Notes: generated from the sequence alone by a model not told the origin. A stretch of DNA of 64,000 nt from an uncultured Odoribacter sp. (GCA_910578105.1 CAJTPD010000002.1:269269-333268); one strand, 5' to 3'; numbered from the stretch's first letter, positions 1-8,592 are shown. Translations and numbers: made by a program.

Positions 1-1505
1 ATGGTCAGGCTGATGCCAGGAAGGGGGTATGAAGGTGTAAAAATTGTTTTTCCGTTTTCCTTCCGGCTGTTTCCCTGGGATAGTATCGTTTTATCGGCAG
101 GAGGGGTGTCTACTGTCAGTGTATATTGAGTGAAATTTTTTTGAATTTTGTAAGGGGCAGCCGGATTAACGGGAGGTATGGTAACGGGATACCATAGGCA
201 TTCGGGAGTCAGCAGGGTGAATTTGTTTTCCAGCCAGGCATATCTTTTCCCGAATTTATAGGGCACTTCCGGTACGGAATTGTCCAAATAGCTTGAATCA
301 TTGATATCAGAATAACATATAGCCTCGTCAATCTTTCCGGTATAATCTATATTTAATGTCAGTTCTTCCTTGCTTGCCAGTGGAGTGTTGAGCAGAACGG
401 CCTGGTTTTCCCGGGTAAATGTCAACGGATGGCTGTTTGTCTGGATAGTTTTAACCTCTAATGCAGGATTTAAATAAAGGACAATCCGTTTCAGAGAGTC
501 CGGATGATTGTTGGTGAGTTTGATGATACTCTGTCCTTCCAGATGCTGATGCCCGGGCTTAATAGTGAGATTGTGGGTTAGGATACTGGCCTTGGGTTCG
601 TTTGCATATTTATTGAAAGTCTCTGTGTAGTTGTTTCTGACTTCCATTTGGTGTTGGTAATGCAATACATAGAAGCCTCCCGTTGTCAGTGCTACAATAA
701 GGAATATACCGCCCAATGTGTTTACGATAATGATTTTCCAGGGTTTATGCGGCAATCTTTTGACCAAACCAATGGTGAAGCAAATGAAACCAGTGCCTGC
801 CAAGAAATAGACCGCTCTTTGCAGCAAAAATAATTTTAGGTCGGCATGTCCCGTCACATCAGAAAAAATAGCAGGTATATTCACTCCGAAAAAATCAAAA
901 ACCCCGTAAAGACTGGTAGATAGCTTAAAAAATACAATTCCGGTGATGCCCAGCATGATGATGAATGTGACAGCCTGATTTTTAAACACACACATCACCG
1001 AAAATGATAATCCCAGTACAAAAAGTAAGGCAGGCAAAGAGATGGTGAACAGGTAAAACACATAAGGAAACACGCTGAATGGCGAATGGTTGACTGCGAT
1101 ATTGAAAAATGCGGTAATGAGTAATGTGATAATATTCAGGGAAAGAAATACTTTTACAATTCCCCAGGTTTTTCCGATAATATAGTCTGCGTTGCTCATA
1201 GGACGCACGTAAATGACTTCGGCTGTATCCAGTTTTTTATCTCTTTTCAGGAAACTGCCGGCCAGAAAAATAACAATGACCGATTGAGCTATGTTGTAGT
1301 AATAGACGGAGACGAAAGGCATTAAAGAAGTTAAAGCCATTCTGGGCCAATGATATTCTGCAGAATTGGCAATGTTGCTTTGCCAACTGAGGGTAATCAG
1401 AGTTATAATTAGAAATGCCAGTATAGCAAAGATACGGAATAGCCAGCTTCTTTTCAGCAGTTTGACTTCATATCGTGCTATTGTATTGATGTTGTGCAGA
1501 TTCAT
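1..1505 (-). CDS. ABC-2 type permease, apparently fused to M1-aminopeptidase-like domain (partial)
   Basis: An open frame begins at the ATG at 1505 (MNLHNINTIARYEVKLLKRS) and stays open to the left edge, so at least 501 codons are present and the C-terminus is missing. The first roughly 300 residues carry several hydrophobic membrane segments in the style of ABC-2 permeases. The following stretch is hydrophilic and rich in beta-type sequence, with NLTIKPGHQHLEG and FTLLTPECLWYP. These resemble the N-terminal domain of M1 metallopeptidases as found in Bacteroidota permease/M1 fusions. The catalytic HExxH would lie outside the window, so peptidase activity cannot be judged. The ATPase gene lies 24 bases upstream and is probably co-transcribed, giving a two-gene exporter. 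The permease assignment is firm; the M1 similarity is from recognition of the motif style. Confidence 0.8.
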   Translation of the reverse strand, partial: MNLHNINTIARYEVKLLKRSWLFRIFAILAFLIITLITLSWQSNIANSAEYHWPRMALTSLMPFVSVYYYNIAQSVIVIFLAGSFLKRDKKLDTAEVIYVRPMSNADYIIGKTWGIVKVFLSLNIITLLITAFFNIAVNHSPFSVFPYVFYLFTISLPALLFVLGLSFSVMCVFKNQAVTFIIMLGITGIVFFKLSTSLYGVFDFFGVNIPAIFSDVTGHADLKLFLLQRAVYFLAGTGFICFTIGLVKRLPHKPWKIIIVNTLGGIFLIVALTTGGFYVLHYQHQMEVRNNYTETFNKYANEPKASILTHNLTIKPGHQHLEGQSIIKLTNNHPDSLKRIVLYLNPALEVKTIQTNSHPLTFTRENQAVLLNTPLASKEELTLNIDYTGKIDEAICYSDINDSSYLDNSVPEVPYKFGKRYAWLENKFTLLTPECLWYPVTIPPVNPAAPYKIQKNFTQYTLTVDTPPADKTILSQGNSRKENGKTIFTPSYPLPGISLT

Positions 1506-1529
1506 TTTCTGATGTGTCTGAGTTTTGCA

Positions 1530-2456
1530 TTAATGAAATAGTTCTCCTCCGATTTTCTCACTATACATCTCCATTTTGTCTTTTAACAGATAATCCATAA
1601 AGTACACGTAAGCATGTTCTATGTTAGGAACGATGGATTTGCCTGTAAATCCTTCCAGCTCATCGGTCACTACTTGTATATCCCAGCCTCCTTCAGCCGG
1701 AATGGTGGATATAATCGGATATTTTTCTTTGATTTGCCGGAGTTCCGGGTCTGTTACAAAAATTTCCCATACTTTTCCGGTGGCCAATTCAATCATATCG
1801 TCCGGCGAACCTTCAAATTTTAGTTGGCCTTTATTTAGCAGGGCCAGTTTTTTACAGGTACTGGAAATATCTCCTACAATGTGAGTGGAAAGTATGATGA
1901 TGACATCTTTATTACTGACTTCCGATAAAATATTACGGAAACGGATACGTTCTTCGGGGTCGAGGCCTGTAGTAGGTTCATCAACTATGATGACTTTGGG
2001 ATTTCCGATGATGGCCTGTGCAATTCCCAAACGGCGTTTCATACCGCCGGACAAACGGTTTGCCCAGCGGTCGCGGACTTCGTAAAGTCCTACTTTGCGG
2101 AGCATTTCATCGACGATTTCCGCTCTTTTCCGTGCTCCTTTGATGCCTGCCAATCCGGCTCCGTAATCCAGGAATTCCCATGTTTTCAGTTTCTCAAAAA
2201 AACGGAAGTCCTGGGGCAGATAGCCTAATATAGAGCGTATTGCTTTACGGTCGCGCAAAATGTCGTAATCATCAAAGAGAATAGTGCCTGATGAGGCATT
2301 TTGTAAGAGTGTCATGATTCTCATCAGGGAAGTTTTTCCGGCTCCGTTGGGGCCCAATAAACCGAACATGCCCGGCTCGATATCGAGGTTGAGGCAGTTT
2401 AATGCTTTGTGGCCGTCCGGATAAACTTTTGTCAGTTCTTTGATTTTGATGTTCAT
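1530..2456 (-). CDS. ABC transporter ATP-binding protein
   Basis: The 308-residue protein is a complete ABC ATPase. It has Walker A GPNGAGKTS near residue 36, a Q-loop region (GYLPQDFRFF), the signature LSGGMKRRLGIAQA, Walker B VIIVDEPTTGLDP and the switch histidine in ILSTHIVGD. The C-terminal 90 residues form an extra domain common in exporters of the CcmA/NatA type. It should energise transport by the permease encoded directly downstream. The substrate is not evident. The 277 bases upstream hold only a weak -7-like box on the minus strand (2511-2518, one mismatch to TAnnTTTG). Confidence 0.95.
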   Translation of the reverse strand: MNIKIKELTKVYPDGHKALNCLNLDIEPGMFGLLGPNGAGKTSLMRIMTLLQNASSGTILFDDYDILRDRKAIRSILGYLPQDFRFFEKLKTWEFLDYGAGLAGIKGARKRAEIVDEMLRKVGLYEVRDRWANRLSGGMKRRLGIAQAIIGNPKVIIVDEPTTGLDPEERIRFRNILSEVSNKDVIIILSTHIVGDISSTCKKLALLNKGQLKFEGSPDDMIELATGKVWEIFVTDPELRQIKEKYPIISTIPAEGGWDIQVVTDELEGFTGKSIVPNIEHAYVYFMDYLLKDKMEMYSEKIGGELFH

Positions 2457-2733
2457 AACACTCTTGTTTCAATCATTTTTTTTCTGCGAATGCACACGTT
2501 TTTTGCGTGATAAAAGTAATAAAAGATGTTAATCCGGACTACTGTTGTCTGCTTTTTATATAATATTTATAATTAGACAATCAAAAATGGAGATTATCAT
2601 TACTTTTTTTAACAACACTCTGTTTGTTAAGACAAAAATTTTAGTGATAAGTTTATTCTGATATTATTTTTTTGTCCGGAATTTGCAGATGAAACCGGGG
2701 TATTAACTCTATATTTATTCTGAAAAAACAGCG
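2457..2733. other. Intergenic region between recO and ABC transporter operon
   Basis: No gene is visible. The stretch is AT-rich and carries an imperfect context for one small dyad (7-base arms 2609-2615 and 2624-2630, 8-base loop). It is not followed by a T-run in the direction of recO transcription, so it is not a convincing terminator. The leader of the ABC operon starts somewhere in the half nearest 2456. Confidence 0.4.
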
Positions 2734-3450
2734 TTATTCCTGAAAGATTTCCCGGATTACTTGTATGCTTTTGATGTTGAAGTTGATATTAAGATGAGTA
2801 CTGTAGAAGAGAAAAATGATGTCAAGCAGGATGTTACGGGCAGCCTGATTCAGGGGGATGTCTTTCACTTCGTGGACGGCGCAGGTACATAATTTGTAAA
2901 TAGCCATTGCCGTATTGGGGCCTGAAATGCAAGCGGGCTGATTGTCTGCGGGACAGAAATGGCCGTCATTTATGTTGAATACATATCCTTCACGCCAGGA
3001 TGCCGTATTGATACGGTAGCCGACCAGACCGGCAAGGCGATAGAGGAACAAGAGATTGAAATTACCGATGCCCTGGGTGGCTGAATTCAGGTATTCAACA
3101 GAATGAGTGATAAACTCAAACAGTTCTTCGTTTTTGGTTTCGTTTTTCAGAAGAAGGTGAAGCACTTCCCCCCACAATAAAAGGATGTTCATTTTGACAA
3201 TGTCAAAATACAAGTCCGGTAAATTCAGCAGGGGGGAAATAGTGTGTAATTTTTGCAGACGAGCTTTTTCATTTCCGGAATATTCAATTTCCGATATCTG
3301 CATGAGATGGACGGGGTGTTTTTTTCTCTTAAAGAAAAAAGAAGGGGAAATCAGAGAAAGATAGCCTTTTTCCAGAGAATATGCATGGATAATTGTCTGG
3401 GTGTCTGAATAGTTGTTTTTTTTTAATATGATGGCTTTACAGCATTCCAT
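2734..3450 (-). CDS. recO: DNA repair protein RecO
   Basis: The 238-residue protein opens with MECCKAIILKKNNYSDTQTI and continues through an OB-fold-like first 80 residues (AYSLEKGYLSLISPSF), then an alpha-helical domain, as in RecO of Bacteroidota. RecO promotes RecA loading and strand annealing with RecR in the RecFOR recombination pathway. Length is normal for the family. The cysteine zinc-finger cluster of some RecO proteins is not complete here, which is common. It starts 23 bases after the stop of rdgB on the same strand and is probably co-transcribed with it. Confidence 0.88.
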   Translation of the reverse strand: MECCKAIILKKNNYSDTQTIIHAYSLEKGYLSLISPSFFFKRKKHPVHLMQISEIEYSGNEKARLQKLHTISPLLNLPDLYFDIVKMNILLLWGEVLHLLLKNETKNEELFEFITHSVEYLNSATQGIGNFNLLFLYRLAGLVGYRINTASWREGYVFNINDGHFCPADNQPACISGPNTAMAIYKLCTCAVHEVKDIPLNQAARNILLDIIFLFYSTHLNINFNIKSIQVIREIFQE

Positions 3451-3473
3451 TTGTTTTTTAGTTGCCGGTTTGC

Positions 3474-4064
3474 TCAGACTGTTTCAGAGGTGATTGTTTT
3501 CAGAAAAGCTGCCAGTTTTTGAGTAGCTTTTCCTCTGTGGCTGATTTTATTTTTTTCTTCTGCGGACATTTCTGCAAAGCTTTCCGCATATCCTTCGGGA
3601 CGGAAAATCGGGTCGTATCCGAATCCGGCGTTTCCGTGTTGTTCTGTGAGAATTTCTCCGTCGGCGCGACCTTCGAACAGATGTTCTTCTCCGTTTAAGA
3701 TTAATGCGATAACGGTTCGGAAACAAGCTTTTCGTTTGGCAATACCCTGCATTTCAGTCAGTATTTTTTCCATGTTTTTACGGGAGTCTTTGGCAGGACC
3801 GGCATACCGGGCGGAATAGACGCCCGGCCGGTTGTTTAATGCTTCGATTTCCAGACCGGTATCGTCGGCGAAGCAATCATATCCGAAATGTTCTTTGATA
3901 TACCGGGCTTTCTGGAGAGCATTGTCTTGCAGGGTGTCGTGGTCTTCGGGAATGTCATCATGGCAGCCGATTTCTGCCAGAGATATGATTTCGTGTTTAT
4001 TTTCCAGTAGTTGTCTGATTTCTTTTAATTTATGTTCGTTGTTGGTTGCGAATACAATTTTCAT
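3474..4064 (-). CDS. rdgB: Non-canonical purine NTP pyrophosphatase (RdgB/HAM1 family)
   Basis: This enzyme hydrolyses dITP, XTP and ITP to the monophosphate, cleaning the nucleotide pool. The 196-residue protein has the family N-terminus MKIVFATNNEHKLKEI, the acidic FADDTGLEIEALNNRPGVYSARYAG-type region (shown in part) and the GFGYDPIF motif near residue 150. An in-frame ATG three codons upstream exists, but the family starts at MKIVFATNN, so 4064 is chosen. A minus-strand -7 box (4097-4104) lies about 35 bases upstream, facing away from the rsgA promoter. Confidence 0.94.
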   Translation of the reverse strand: MKIVFATNNEHKLKEIRQLLENKHEIISLAEIGCHDDIPEDHDTLQDNALQKARYIKEHFGYDCFADDTGLEIEALNNRPGVYSARYAGPAKDSRKNMEKILTEMQGIAKRKACFRTVIALILNGEEHLFEGRADGEILTEQHGNAGFGYDPIFRPEGYAESFAEMSAEEKNKISHRGKATQKLAAFLKTITSETV

Positions 4065-4096
4065 AGAGTACAAAATTTAATGTGCAATTTACCGAA

Positions 4097-4104
4097 CAAA
4101 GATA
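4097..4104 (-). promoter_or_regulatory. Promoter -7 box for rdgB-recO
   Basis: Reads TATCTTTG on the minus strand, an exact match to the Bacteroidota -7 consensus TAnnTTTG. No clear TTTG -33 box is seen at the expected distance. It lies 17 bases from the rsgA -7 box, so the two polymerase sites face away from each other and their upstream regions overlap. Confidence 0.6.
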
Positions 4105-4120
4105 AATAAAATCTTCTTGT

Positions 4121-4128
4121 TATCTTTG
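4121..4128 (+). promoter_or_regulatory. Promoter -7 box for rsgA
   Basis: TATCTTTG, exact -7 consensus, 18 bases before the ATG at 4147. This leaves a very short leader and argues that the longer open frame beginning at 4117 is not used, because that start would lie upstream of transcription. Confidence 0.65.
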
Positions 4129-4146
4129 TCTGAAAATAATAAGTTC

Positions 4147-5064
4147 ATGGAGAGAGGTACTGTGATTAAATCAACCGGTAGTTGGTATGTTGTCCGTTTG
4201 GAGAACGGCAGACTGGCGGAATGCCGCATCCGCGGGAAATTCCGGATGGACGGAATACGGACCACAAATCCGGTGGCGGTGGGAGATATAGTAAGAGTAG
4301 AAGAGAGTCAGGACGGTTGCCTGATATCCGGGATTGAACCCCGGAAAAATTATATTATCCGCAAGTCGACTAATTTGTCGAAAGAAGCTCATATTCTTGC
4401 TTCCAATGTCGAGCAGGCTCTTTTGATTGTAACGATAAATCATCCGGTGACCTCGACTGTGTTTATTGACCGTTTTTTAGCCAGTGCCGAAGCTTATAAT
4501 ATTCCGGTGGTGTTGGTGTTTAATAAATTGGATTTATATGACGAGGAGGACCGGGCCATGTTGGGAGGTTTATCCGCTATTTATGAAAAGATAGGATACC
4601 CTTGCTATGGCGTTTCGACACTGACGGGTGAAAATATTCCGGTGATTAGCGGGTTGTTGAGGAACAAGGTGTCTGTTTTGTCCGGTTTGTCGGGGGTGGG
4701 AAAATCTTCGCTGATAAATAAAATCGAGCCCGGACTGAAATTAAAGACGGCTGTAATTTCTGATGCGCACGATTCCGGAAAACATACCACAACTTTTGCA
4801 GAAATGTTTCCGTTGAGTGAGGGAGGGTATATTATTGATACACCGGGAATCCGTAGTTTTGGTATGATTGATATGAAGAGGGAGGAAATTTCTCATTATT
4901 TTCCGGAAATTTTTGCAGAAGCAAAGAAATGCCGTTTCTATAATTGTACTCATCTTCATGAACCGGGATGTGCGGTACTTGCGGCAGTTGAAAATGATGA
5001 AATTAGCGGGAGCCGGTATGCCAGTTATCTGAGTATGATGGAGGAAGAAGGGAAATATAGATAA
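4147..5064 (+). CDS. rsgA: Small ribosomal subunit biogenesis GTPase RsgA
   Basis: RsgA is a circularly permuted GTPase that checks maturation of the 30S subunit. The 305-residue protein has an N-terminal OB fold (residues 1-75), then the GTPase motifs in permuted order: FNKLDLYD (G4), GLSGVGKSSLIN (G1), the threonines of GKHTTT (G2) and DTPGIRSFG (G3). It ends in a zinc-binding element, CRFYNCTHLHEPGC. The start at 4147 (MERGTVIKSTG) is preferred over an upstream frame start at 4117 because a -7 box sits at 4121-4128. It is transcribed divergently from rdgB. Confidence 0.95.
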   Translation: MERGTVIKSTGSWYVVRLENGRLAECRIRGKFRMDGIRTTNPVAVGDIVRVEESQDGCLISGIEPRKNYIIRKSTNLSKEAHILASNVEQALLIVTINHPVTSTVFIDRFLASAEAYNIPVVLVFNKLDLYDEEDRAMLGGLSAIYEKIGYPCYGVSTLTGENIPVISGLLRNKVSVLSGLSGVGKSSLINKIEPGLKLKTAVISDAHDSGKHTTTFAEMFPLSEGGYIIDTPGIRSFGMIDMKREEISHYFPEIFAEAKKCRFYNCTHLHEPGCAVLAAVENDEISGSRYASYLSMMEEEGKYR

Positions 5065-5143
5065 GGAGTAGGGGCTGAAATCTCAACAGGAAGATGAGTA
5101 AGAAAAAATCTACCTTTTACTTTCTGTTTTTTGGTTTTTCTAT

Positions 5144-5151
5144 TATCTTTG
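5144..5151 (+). promoter_or_regulatory. Promoter -7 box for yceD-rpmF-fabH
   Basis: TATCTTTG, exact -7 consensus. A TTTC about 19 bases upstream (5121-5124) is a near-match to the -33 TTTG. It places transcription start just before the GTG at 5173 and rules out the TTG at 5131. Confidence 0.6.
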
Positions 5152-5172
5152 CGCCGTTTTACTTCTAAGATA

Positions 5173-5685
5173 GTGGACAGATTGAGAGAATATAAAATAG
5201 CATTCAGGGGATTAGGGGAAGGGAAGCACTTTTATGAGTTTGTCCTGAATGAGGTGTTTTTTGATTGTTATGAATCGACAAAAGGCACTAAAGGAGTAGT
5301 TGATGCAAAAGTAGAGATTAAGAAAAGTTCTCTGCTGATGGAAGTTAAAATAAAAATCAGTGGGACGGTGAAAGCCATCTGTGACCGTTGTCTTGGTGAA
5401 ATGGAGGTTCCGGTAGAAGGGGAAATGAATTTGTATGTCAAGCAAAGTGTCAGAGAAGAAGGGAATGAGGATGATTATATTATCGTTTCACCTGAGGATG
5501 ATTTTTTGGATTTGAGTTCATATCTTTATGAAACCTATATGCTTCATTATCCGATTCGGGTGGTGCATCCGGAAGGAGAATGTGATGAAGATATGCAGGA
5601 AGTCCTTCATAAATATATTAAAGAAGAAGATGCGAAGCCGACGGATCCCAGATGGGACGAGCTTAGAAAATTAATTAATAACTAA
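5173..5685 (+). CDS. YceD/DUF177 family protein
   Basis: The 170-residue protein contains the family's paired cysteines (AICDRCLGEMEVPV, middle of the protein) and the acidic stretch SPEDDFLDLSSYLYE. YceD-like proteins are encoded next to rpmF across bacteria and are linked to 23S rRNA or ribosome accumulation; the exact role here is not known. I chose the GTG at 5173 (VDRLREYKIAFRGL) because the only earlier start in frame (TTG at 5131) precedes the promoter -7 box. rpmF follows after 15 bases. Confidence 0.82.
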   Translation: MDRLREYKIAFRGLGEGKHFYEFVLNEVFFDCYESTKGTKGVVDAKVEIKKSSLLMEVKIKISGTVKAICDRCLGEMEVPVEGEMNLYVKQSVREEGNEDDYIIVSPEDDFLDLSSYLYETYMLHYPIRVVHPEGECDEDMQEVLHKYIKEEDAKPTDPRWDELRKLINN

Positions 5686-5700
5686 ATAAATAACAAAGAA

Positions 5701-5886
5701 ATGGCACATCCGAAACATCGAACCTCAAAACAGAGAAGAAATAAGAGAAGAACACATGATGCTATTACGGTAACCGCTATTGCAAAGTGCTCTAACTGTG
5801 GTGCTGCTGTACAGTATCATACAGTATGTCCTGAATGCGGATATTACAGAGGAAAGTTGGCTATTGAGAAAGCGGTAGTAGCATAA
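5701..5886 (+). CDS. rpmF: 50S ribosomal protein L32
   Basis: The 61-residue basic protein starts MAHPKHRTSKQRRNKRRTHD and contains a four-cysteine zinc ribbon, CSNCGA and CPECGYYRG. It is the zinc-binding form of L32 in the large ribosomal subunit. It is in an operon with the upstream yceD-like gene. A hairpin at 5924-5946 lies between it and fabH. Confidence 0.97.
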   Translation: MAHPKHRTSKQRRNKRRTHDAITVTAIAKCSNCGAAVQYHTVCPECGYYRGKLAIEKAVVA

Positions 5887-5923
5887 TTTTGACATTAAAG
5901 GATTATTTTGATCATACACAGCC

Positions 5924-5946
5924 AGCCTCCTATCCTTTAGGAGGCT
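5924..5946 (+). terminator. Hairpin between rpmF and fabH
   Basis: Perfect 9-base stem AGCCTCCTA / TAGGAGGCT with a 5-base loop. The following bases are only moderately T-rich (ATGGTTGTTTACG), so it may be a weak terminator or an RNA-processing/attenuation structure that lowers fabH transcription relative to rpmF. Confidence 0.5.
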
Positions 5947-6018
5947 ATGGTTGTTTACGTAGTTCATGATTTATCCCTTAGAATGCTGAGGGAGTACATG
6001 TAATTAATTTTTTTTGCT

Positions 6019-7026
6019 ATGCAGACGAACAGGCCAAGGGCTATAATAACCGGTGTAGGGGCATATTATCCCGACTATATTCTGAATAATGAGGAATTGA
6101 GCCGAATGGTGGATACTTCCGATGAATGGATTATGACCCGGGTGGGAATTAAAGAAAGAAGGATTCTGAAAGACCCGACTAAAGGTAGTGCGTGGATGGG
6201 TGCACAGGCAGTAGAGAATTTGCTGAAAAAAACGGGAACCAAACCGGAAGAAGTAGATTTGATTATTTGTGCAACTGTGACTCCGGATATGCATTTCCCG
6301 GCAAATGCCCAGATTATAGCTGATATGGCGGGTATTAAAAATGCATTTGGTTTTGATTTAAATGCAGGATGTTCCGGATTTTTGTTCGGATTAGTGACTG
6401 CCACTCAATATGTGGAGAGCGGACGATACAAGAAAGTAGTTTTTGTCGGGTGTGAGAAAATGTCAGTGATTACTGATTATACCGACCGGAAAACTTGTCC
6501 TTTGTTCGGTGATGCGGCAGCGGCAGTGTTGCTGGAACAGACAGACGAAGAGTTGGGAGTTATGGACCATATTTTGCGTTCAGACGGAATGGGACGCGAG
6601 CATTTATATATGAAAGCCGGAGGTTCTCTGAATCCTCCTTCTATTGAGACGGTGACAAACCGGGAACATTTTATTTATCAGGACGGACAGTTTGTATTTA
6701 AACATGCTGTGACGAATATGGCTGATACGGCTGCTGAAATTATGGAAAAGAATAATTTGCAACCGGAAGATATTTCGTGGTTGGTACCTCACCAGGCAAA
6801 TTTACGGATTATTGATGCAACAGGCAGACGTATGGGACTGGATGCTTCCAAAGTGATGATTAATATCCAGAAATACGGAAATACAACTTCTGCTACGATA
6901 CCTTTGTGTTTGTATGAATGGGAAAATCAGTTGCACAAGGGAGATAATCTGATTCTGGCAGCTTTTGGTGCGGGATTTACATGGGGAGCAGTTTGGTTGA
7001 AATGGGCTTATGACCCGAAAAAATAA
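6019..7026 (+). CDS. fabH: Beta-ketoacyl-ACP synthase III
   Basis: FabH starts fatty-acid synthesis by condensing acetyl-CoA (or a branched acyl-CoA) with malonyl-ACP. The 335-residue protein has the thiolase-fold catalytic triad: cysteine in LNAGCSGFLFGL, histidine in LVPHQANLRI and asparagine in KYGNTTSATIPL. Length is normal. It follows rpmF by about 130 bases. plsX, which sits between rpmF and fabH in many phyla, is absent here, as is usual in Bacteroidales. A strong terminator hairpin overlaps its stop codon. Confidence 0.95.
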   Translation: MQTNRPRAIITGVGAYYPDYILNNEELSRMVDTSDEWIMTRVGIKERRILKDPTKGSAWMGAQAVENLLKKTGTKPEEVDLIICATVTPDMHFPANAQIIADMAGIKNAFGFDLNAGCSGFLFGLVTATQYVESGRYKKVVFVGCEKMSVITDYTDRKTCPLFGDAAAAVLLEQTDEELGVMDHILRSDGMGREHLYMKAGGSLNPPSIETVTNREHFIYQDGQFVFKHAVTNMADTAAEIMEKNNLQPEDISWLVPHQANLRIIDATGRRMGLDASKVMINIQKYGNTTSATIPLCLYEWENQLHKGDNLILAAFGAGFTWGAVWLKWAYDPKK

Positions 7027-7050
7027 AAAAGCTGCGTTGGCGGCTTTTTT
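7025..7050 (+). terminator. Intrinsic terminator after fabH
   Basis: Stem AAAAAAGCTGC / GCGGCTTTTTT with a GTTG loop (11 pairs, one G-U wobble), ending in six T. It begins inside the fabH stop codon and separates fabH from the bactofilin genes. Confidence 0.8.
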
Positions 7051-7091
7051 ATCTCGATTACTTGTTATATCTTCGGTCTGAATTTTATAAT

Positions 7092-7442
7092 ATGGATCAA
7101 GATTCTTTTACCATAAGCTATTCTGGTTGCCGGATACTGAAAGATGTCAGTATTCAGGGGGACGTTACGTCAGAAAAAGACATTTGTCTGGACGGTTTTA
7201 TTGAGGGGAATGTTGTGTGTGCAGGTCTGATAATTGTGAATCAAGGAGGAGAGATTACCGGAAAAGTGAATTGTCAGGAGCTATATTTGAATGGTGTCAT
7301 TACGGGAGATGTGTGTGTGGAGGGTAAGGCTGTATTAGGGGCTGGTGCTGTAGTGAAAGGAAGTTTGACTACAGCGTGTCTGGAAATTACCCTTGGAGCA
7401 AAAATTGATTTGGGATTGAAATTAAAGAATGCGTCGAAATAA
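7092..7442 (+). CDS. Bactofilin-like polymer-forming protein (first copy)
   Basis: The 116-residue protein has the right-handed beta-helix repeat pattern of bactofilins (DUF583): short hydrophobic units such as GDVTSEKDICLDGFIEGNV and GKVNCQELYLNGVITGDV recur every 17-18 residues. Bactofilins self-assemble into filaments that scaffold cell-envelope enzymes. The ATG at 7092 (MDQDSFTISYS) is used; an upstream TTG at 7062 is in the terminator-to-promoter gap and is unlikely. It is followed after 15 bases by a second, related gene and is probably in an operon with it and kdsB. Confidence 0.85.
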   Translation: MDQDSFTISYSGCRILKDVSIQGDVTSEKDICLDGFIEGNVVCAGLIIVNQGGEITGKVNCQELYLNGVITGDVCVEGKAVLGAGAVVKGSLTTACLEITLGAKIDLGLKLKNASK

Positions 7443-7457
7443 ATTAAGGTGATTGTT

Positions 7458-7820
7458 ATGAGCAAAGAAAATCCGGGTAATACCGTTAATTTGTTGTGTG
7501 AAGGTACTGTCATTGTTGGTGATATTAAAACTAAAAATGATATTCGGGTAGATGGCATGATCAAAGGTAAAATAATCACAACGGGAAGGCTGGTGGTTGG
7601 TTCAACAGCGAAGCTGGAAGGTAATGTGGATTGTGTCAACATAGATGTGCAAGGTGTTGTTATTGGAGATATTCTGGCTGCCGGGTCGGTTTCTTTGAAG
7701 GATACGGCTAATGTGATGGGGAATATTTCTGCGGCTTCTATTTCTATCGAGCCCGGGGCAATGTTCAACGGTAATTGTCAGATGTTGAAAAAAGAAGGCC
7801 GGGAGCCTGTTAAGGAATAG
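7458..7820 (+). CDS. Bactofilin-like polymer-forming protein (second copy)
   Basis: The 120-residue protein starts MSKENPGNTVNLLCEGTVIVGD and shows the same 17-18-residue beta-helix periodicity as its neighbour (GDIKTKNDIRVDGMIKGKI, then GNVDCVNIDVQGVVIGDI). It lies 15 bases after the first copy and 16 bases before kdsB. The two copies differ at most positions, so they are old paralogues rather than a recent duplication. They may co-polymerise. The C-terminal tail (KKEGREPVKE) is short and charged. Confidence 0.87.
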   Translation: MSKENPGNTVNLLCEGTVIVGDIKTKNDIRVDGMIKGKIITTGRLVVGSTAKLEGNVDCVNIDVQGVVIGDILAAGSVSLKDTANVMGNISAASISIEPGAMFNGNCQMLKKEGREPVKE

Positions 7821-7836
7821 ATAAATATTCGGGAAG

Positions 7837-8592
7837 GTGAAGGTTTTAATATTAATACCTGCGCGGTATGCATCGACCCGTTTCCCGGGAAAACCTTTGG
7901 CAGAAATCGGAGGAAAACCGGTTATCAGACATGTGGTTGAAAAGGCCGTTTCAGTTGCAGAAGATGTGTTTGTTGCGACGGATGATGACCGTATATTTGA
8001 GCGGGTAAAAGACTTTGGCGGGCATGCGGTGATGACTTCTGCAAATCATAAAAGCGGTACCGACCGTTGTTTTGAGGCTTATCAACACATTACGGCACAA
8101 AATAAAAAGTCTTACGATGTGGTGGTTAATATACAAGGGGATGAACCTTTTATTTTGCCGGAGCAGGTCAGGTCTTTAATTAACTGTTTTGAGGATTCCC
8201 GAATTCAGATTGCAACTTTGGCTAAGCAATTTGAAAATAGTGCTGATGTATTTGATTCCAATAAAGTAAAGGTAGTATGTTCTGCTCACCAGACAGCCCT
8301 TTATTTTTCCCGTTCTGCTATTCCGTATTGCAGAGGTGTTGAACAGTCCGCCTGGTTGACAGCAATCCCCTTTTACAAACATGTCGGGATGTATGCCTAC
8401 CGTCCGGAAGTTTTGCGGGAAATTACTGCTTTGCCGCAAGGCAGACTGGAGAAAGCAGAATCATTGGAACAGCTCCGGTGGCTGGAAAATGGTTATACCA
8501 TAGCCGTTCGTTTGACGGACCATGAATCTATCGGAATAGATACACCGGAAGATTTGGAGAAAGCTAATTTAATTTTAGATTGTAAATCTTAA
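7837..8592 (+). CDS. kdsB: 3-deoxy-manno-octulosonate cytidylyltransferase
   Basis: KdsB makes CMP-Kdo, the activated sugar for lipid A core synthesis. The 251-residue protein has the nucleotide-binding start ILIPARYASTRFPGKPL and the metal-site region VNIQGDEPFI. It uses a GTG start at 7837 (VKVLILIPARYAS), which matches the family N-terminus. Its last codons form the left arm of a long terminator hairpin shared with the convergent frr gene. It is probably co-transcribed with the two bactofilins. Confidence 0.95.
   Translation: MKVLILIPARYASTRFPGKPLAEIGGKPVIRHVVEKAVSVAEDVFVATDDDRIFERVKDFGGHAVMTSANHKSGTDRCFEAYQHITAQNKKSYDVVVNIQGDEPFILPEQVRSLINCFEDSRIQIATLAKQFENSADVFDSNKVKVVCSAHQTALYFSRSAIPYCRGVEQSAWLTAIPFYKHVGMYAYRPEVLREITALPQGRLEKAESLEQLRWLENGYTIAVRLTDHESIGIDTPEDLEKANLILDCKS

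Noticed and set aside
2609..2630. Terminator for recO
   Set aside because: The 7-base dyad is followed by an A-run, not a T-run, in the direction of recO transcription.
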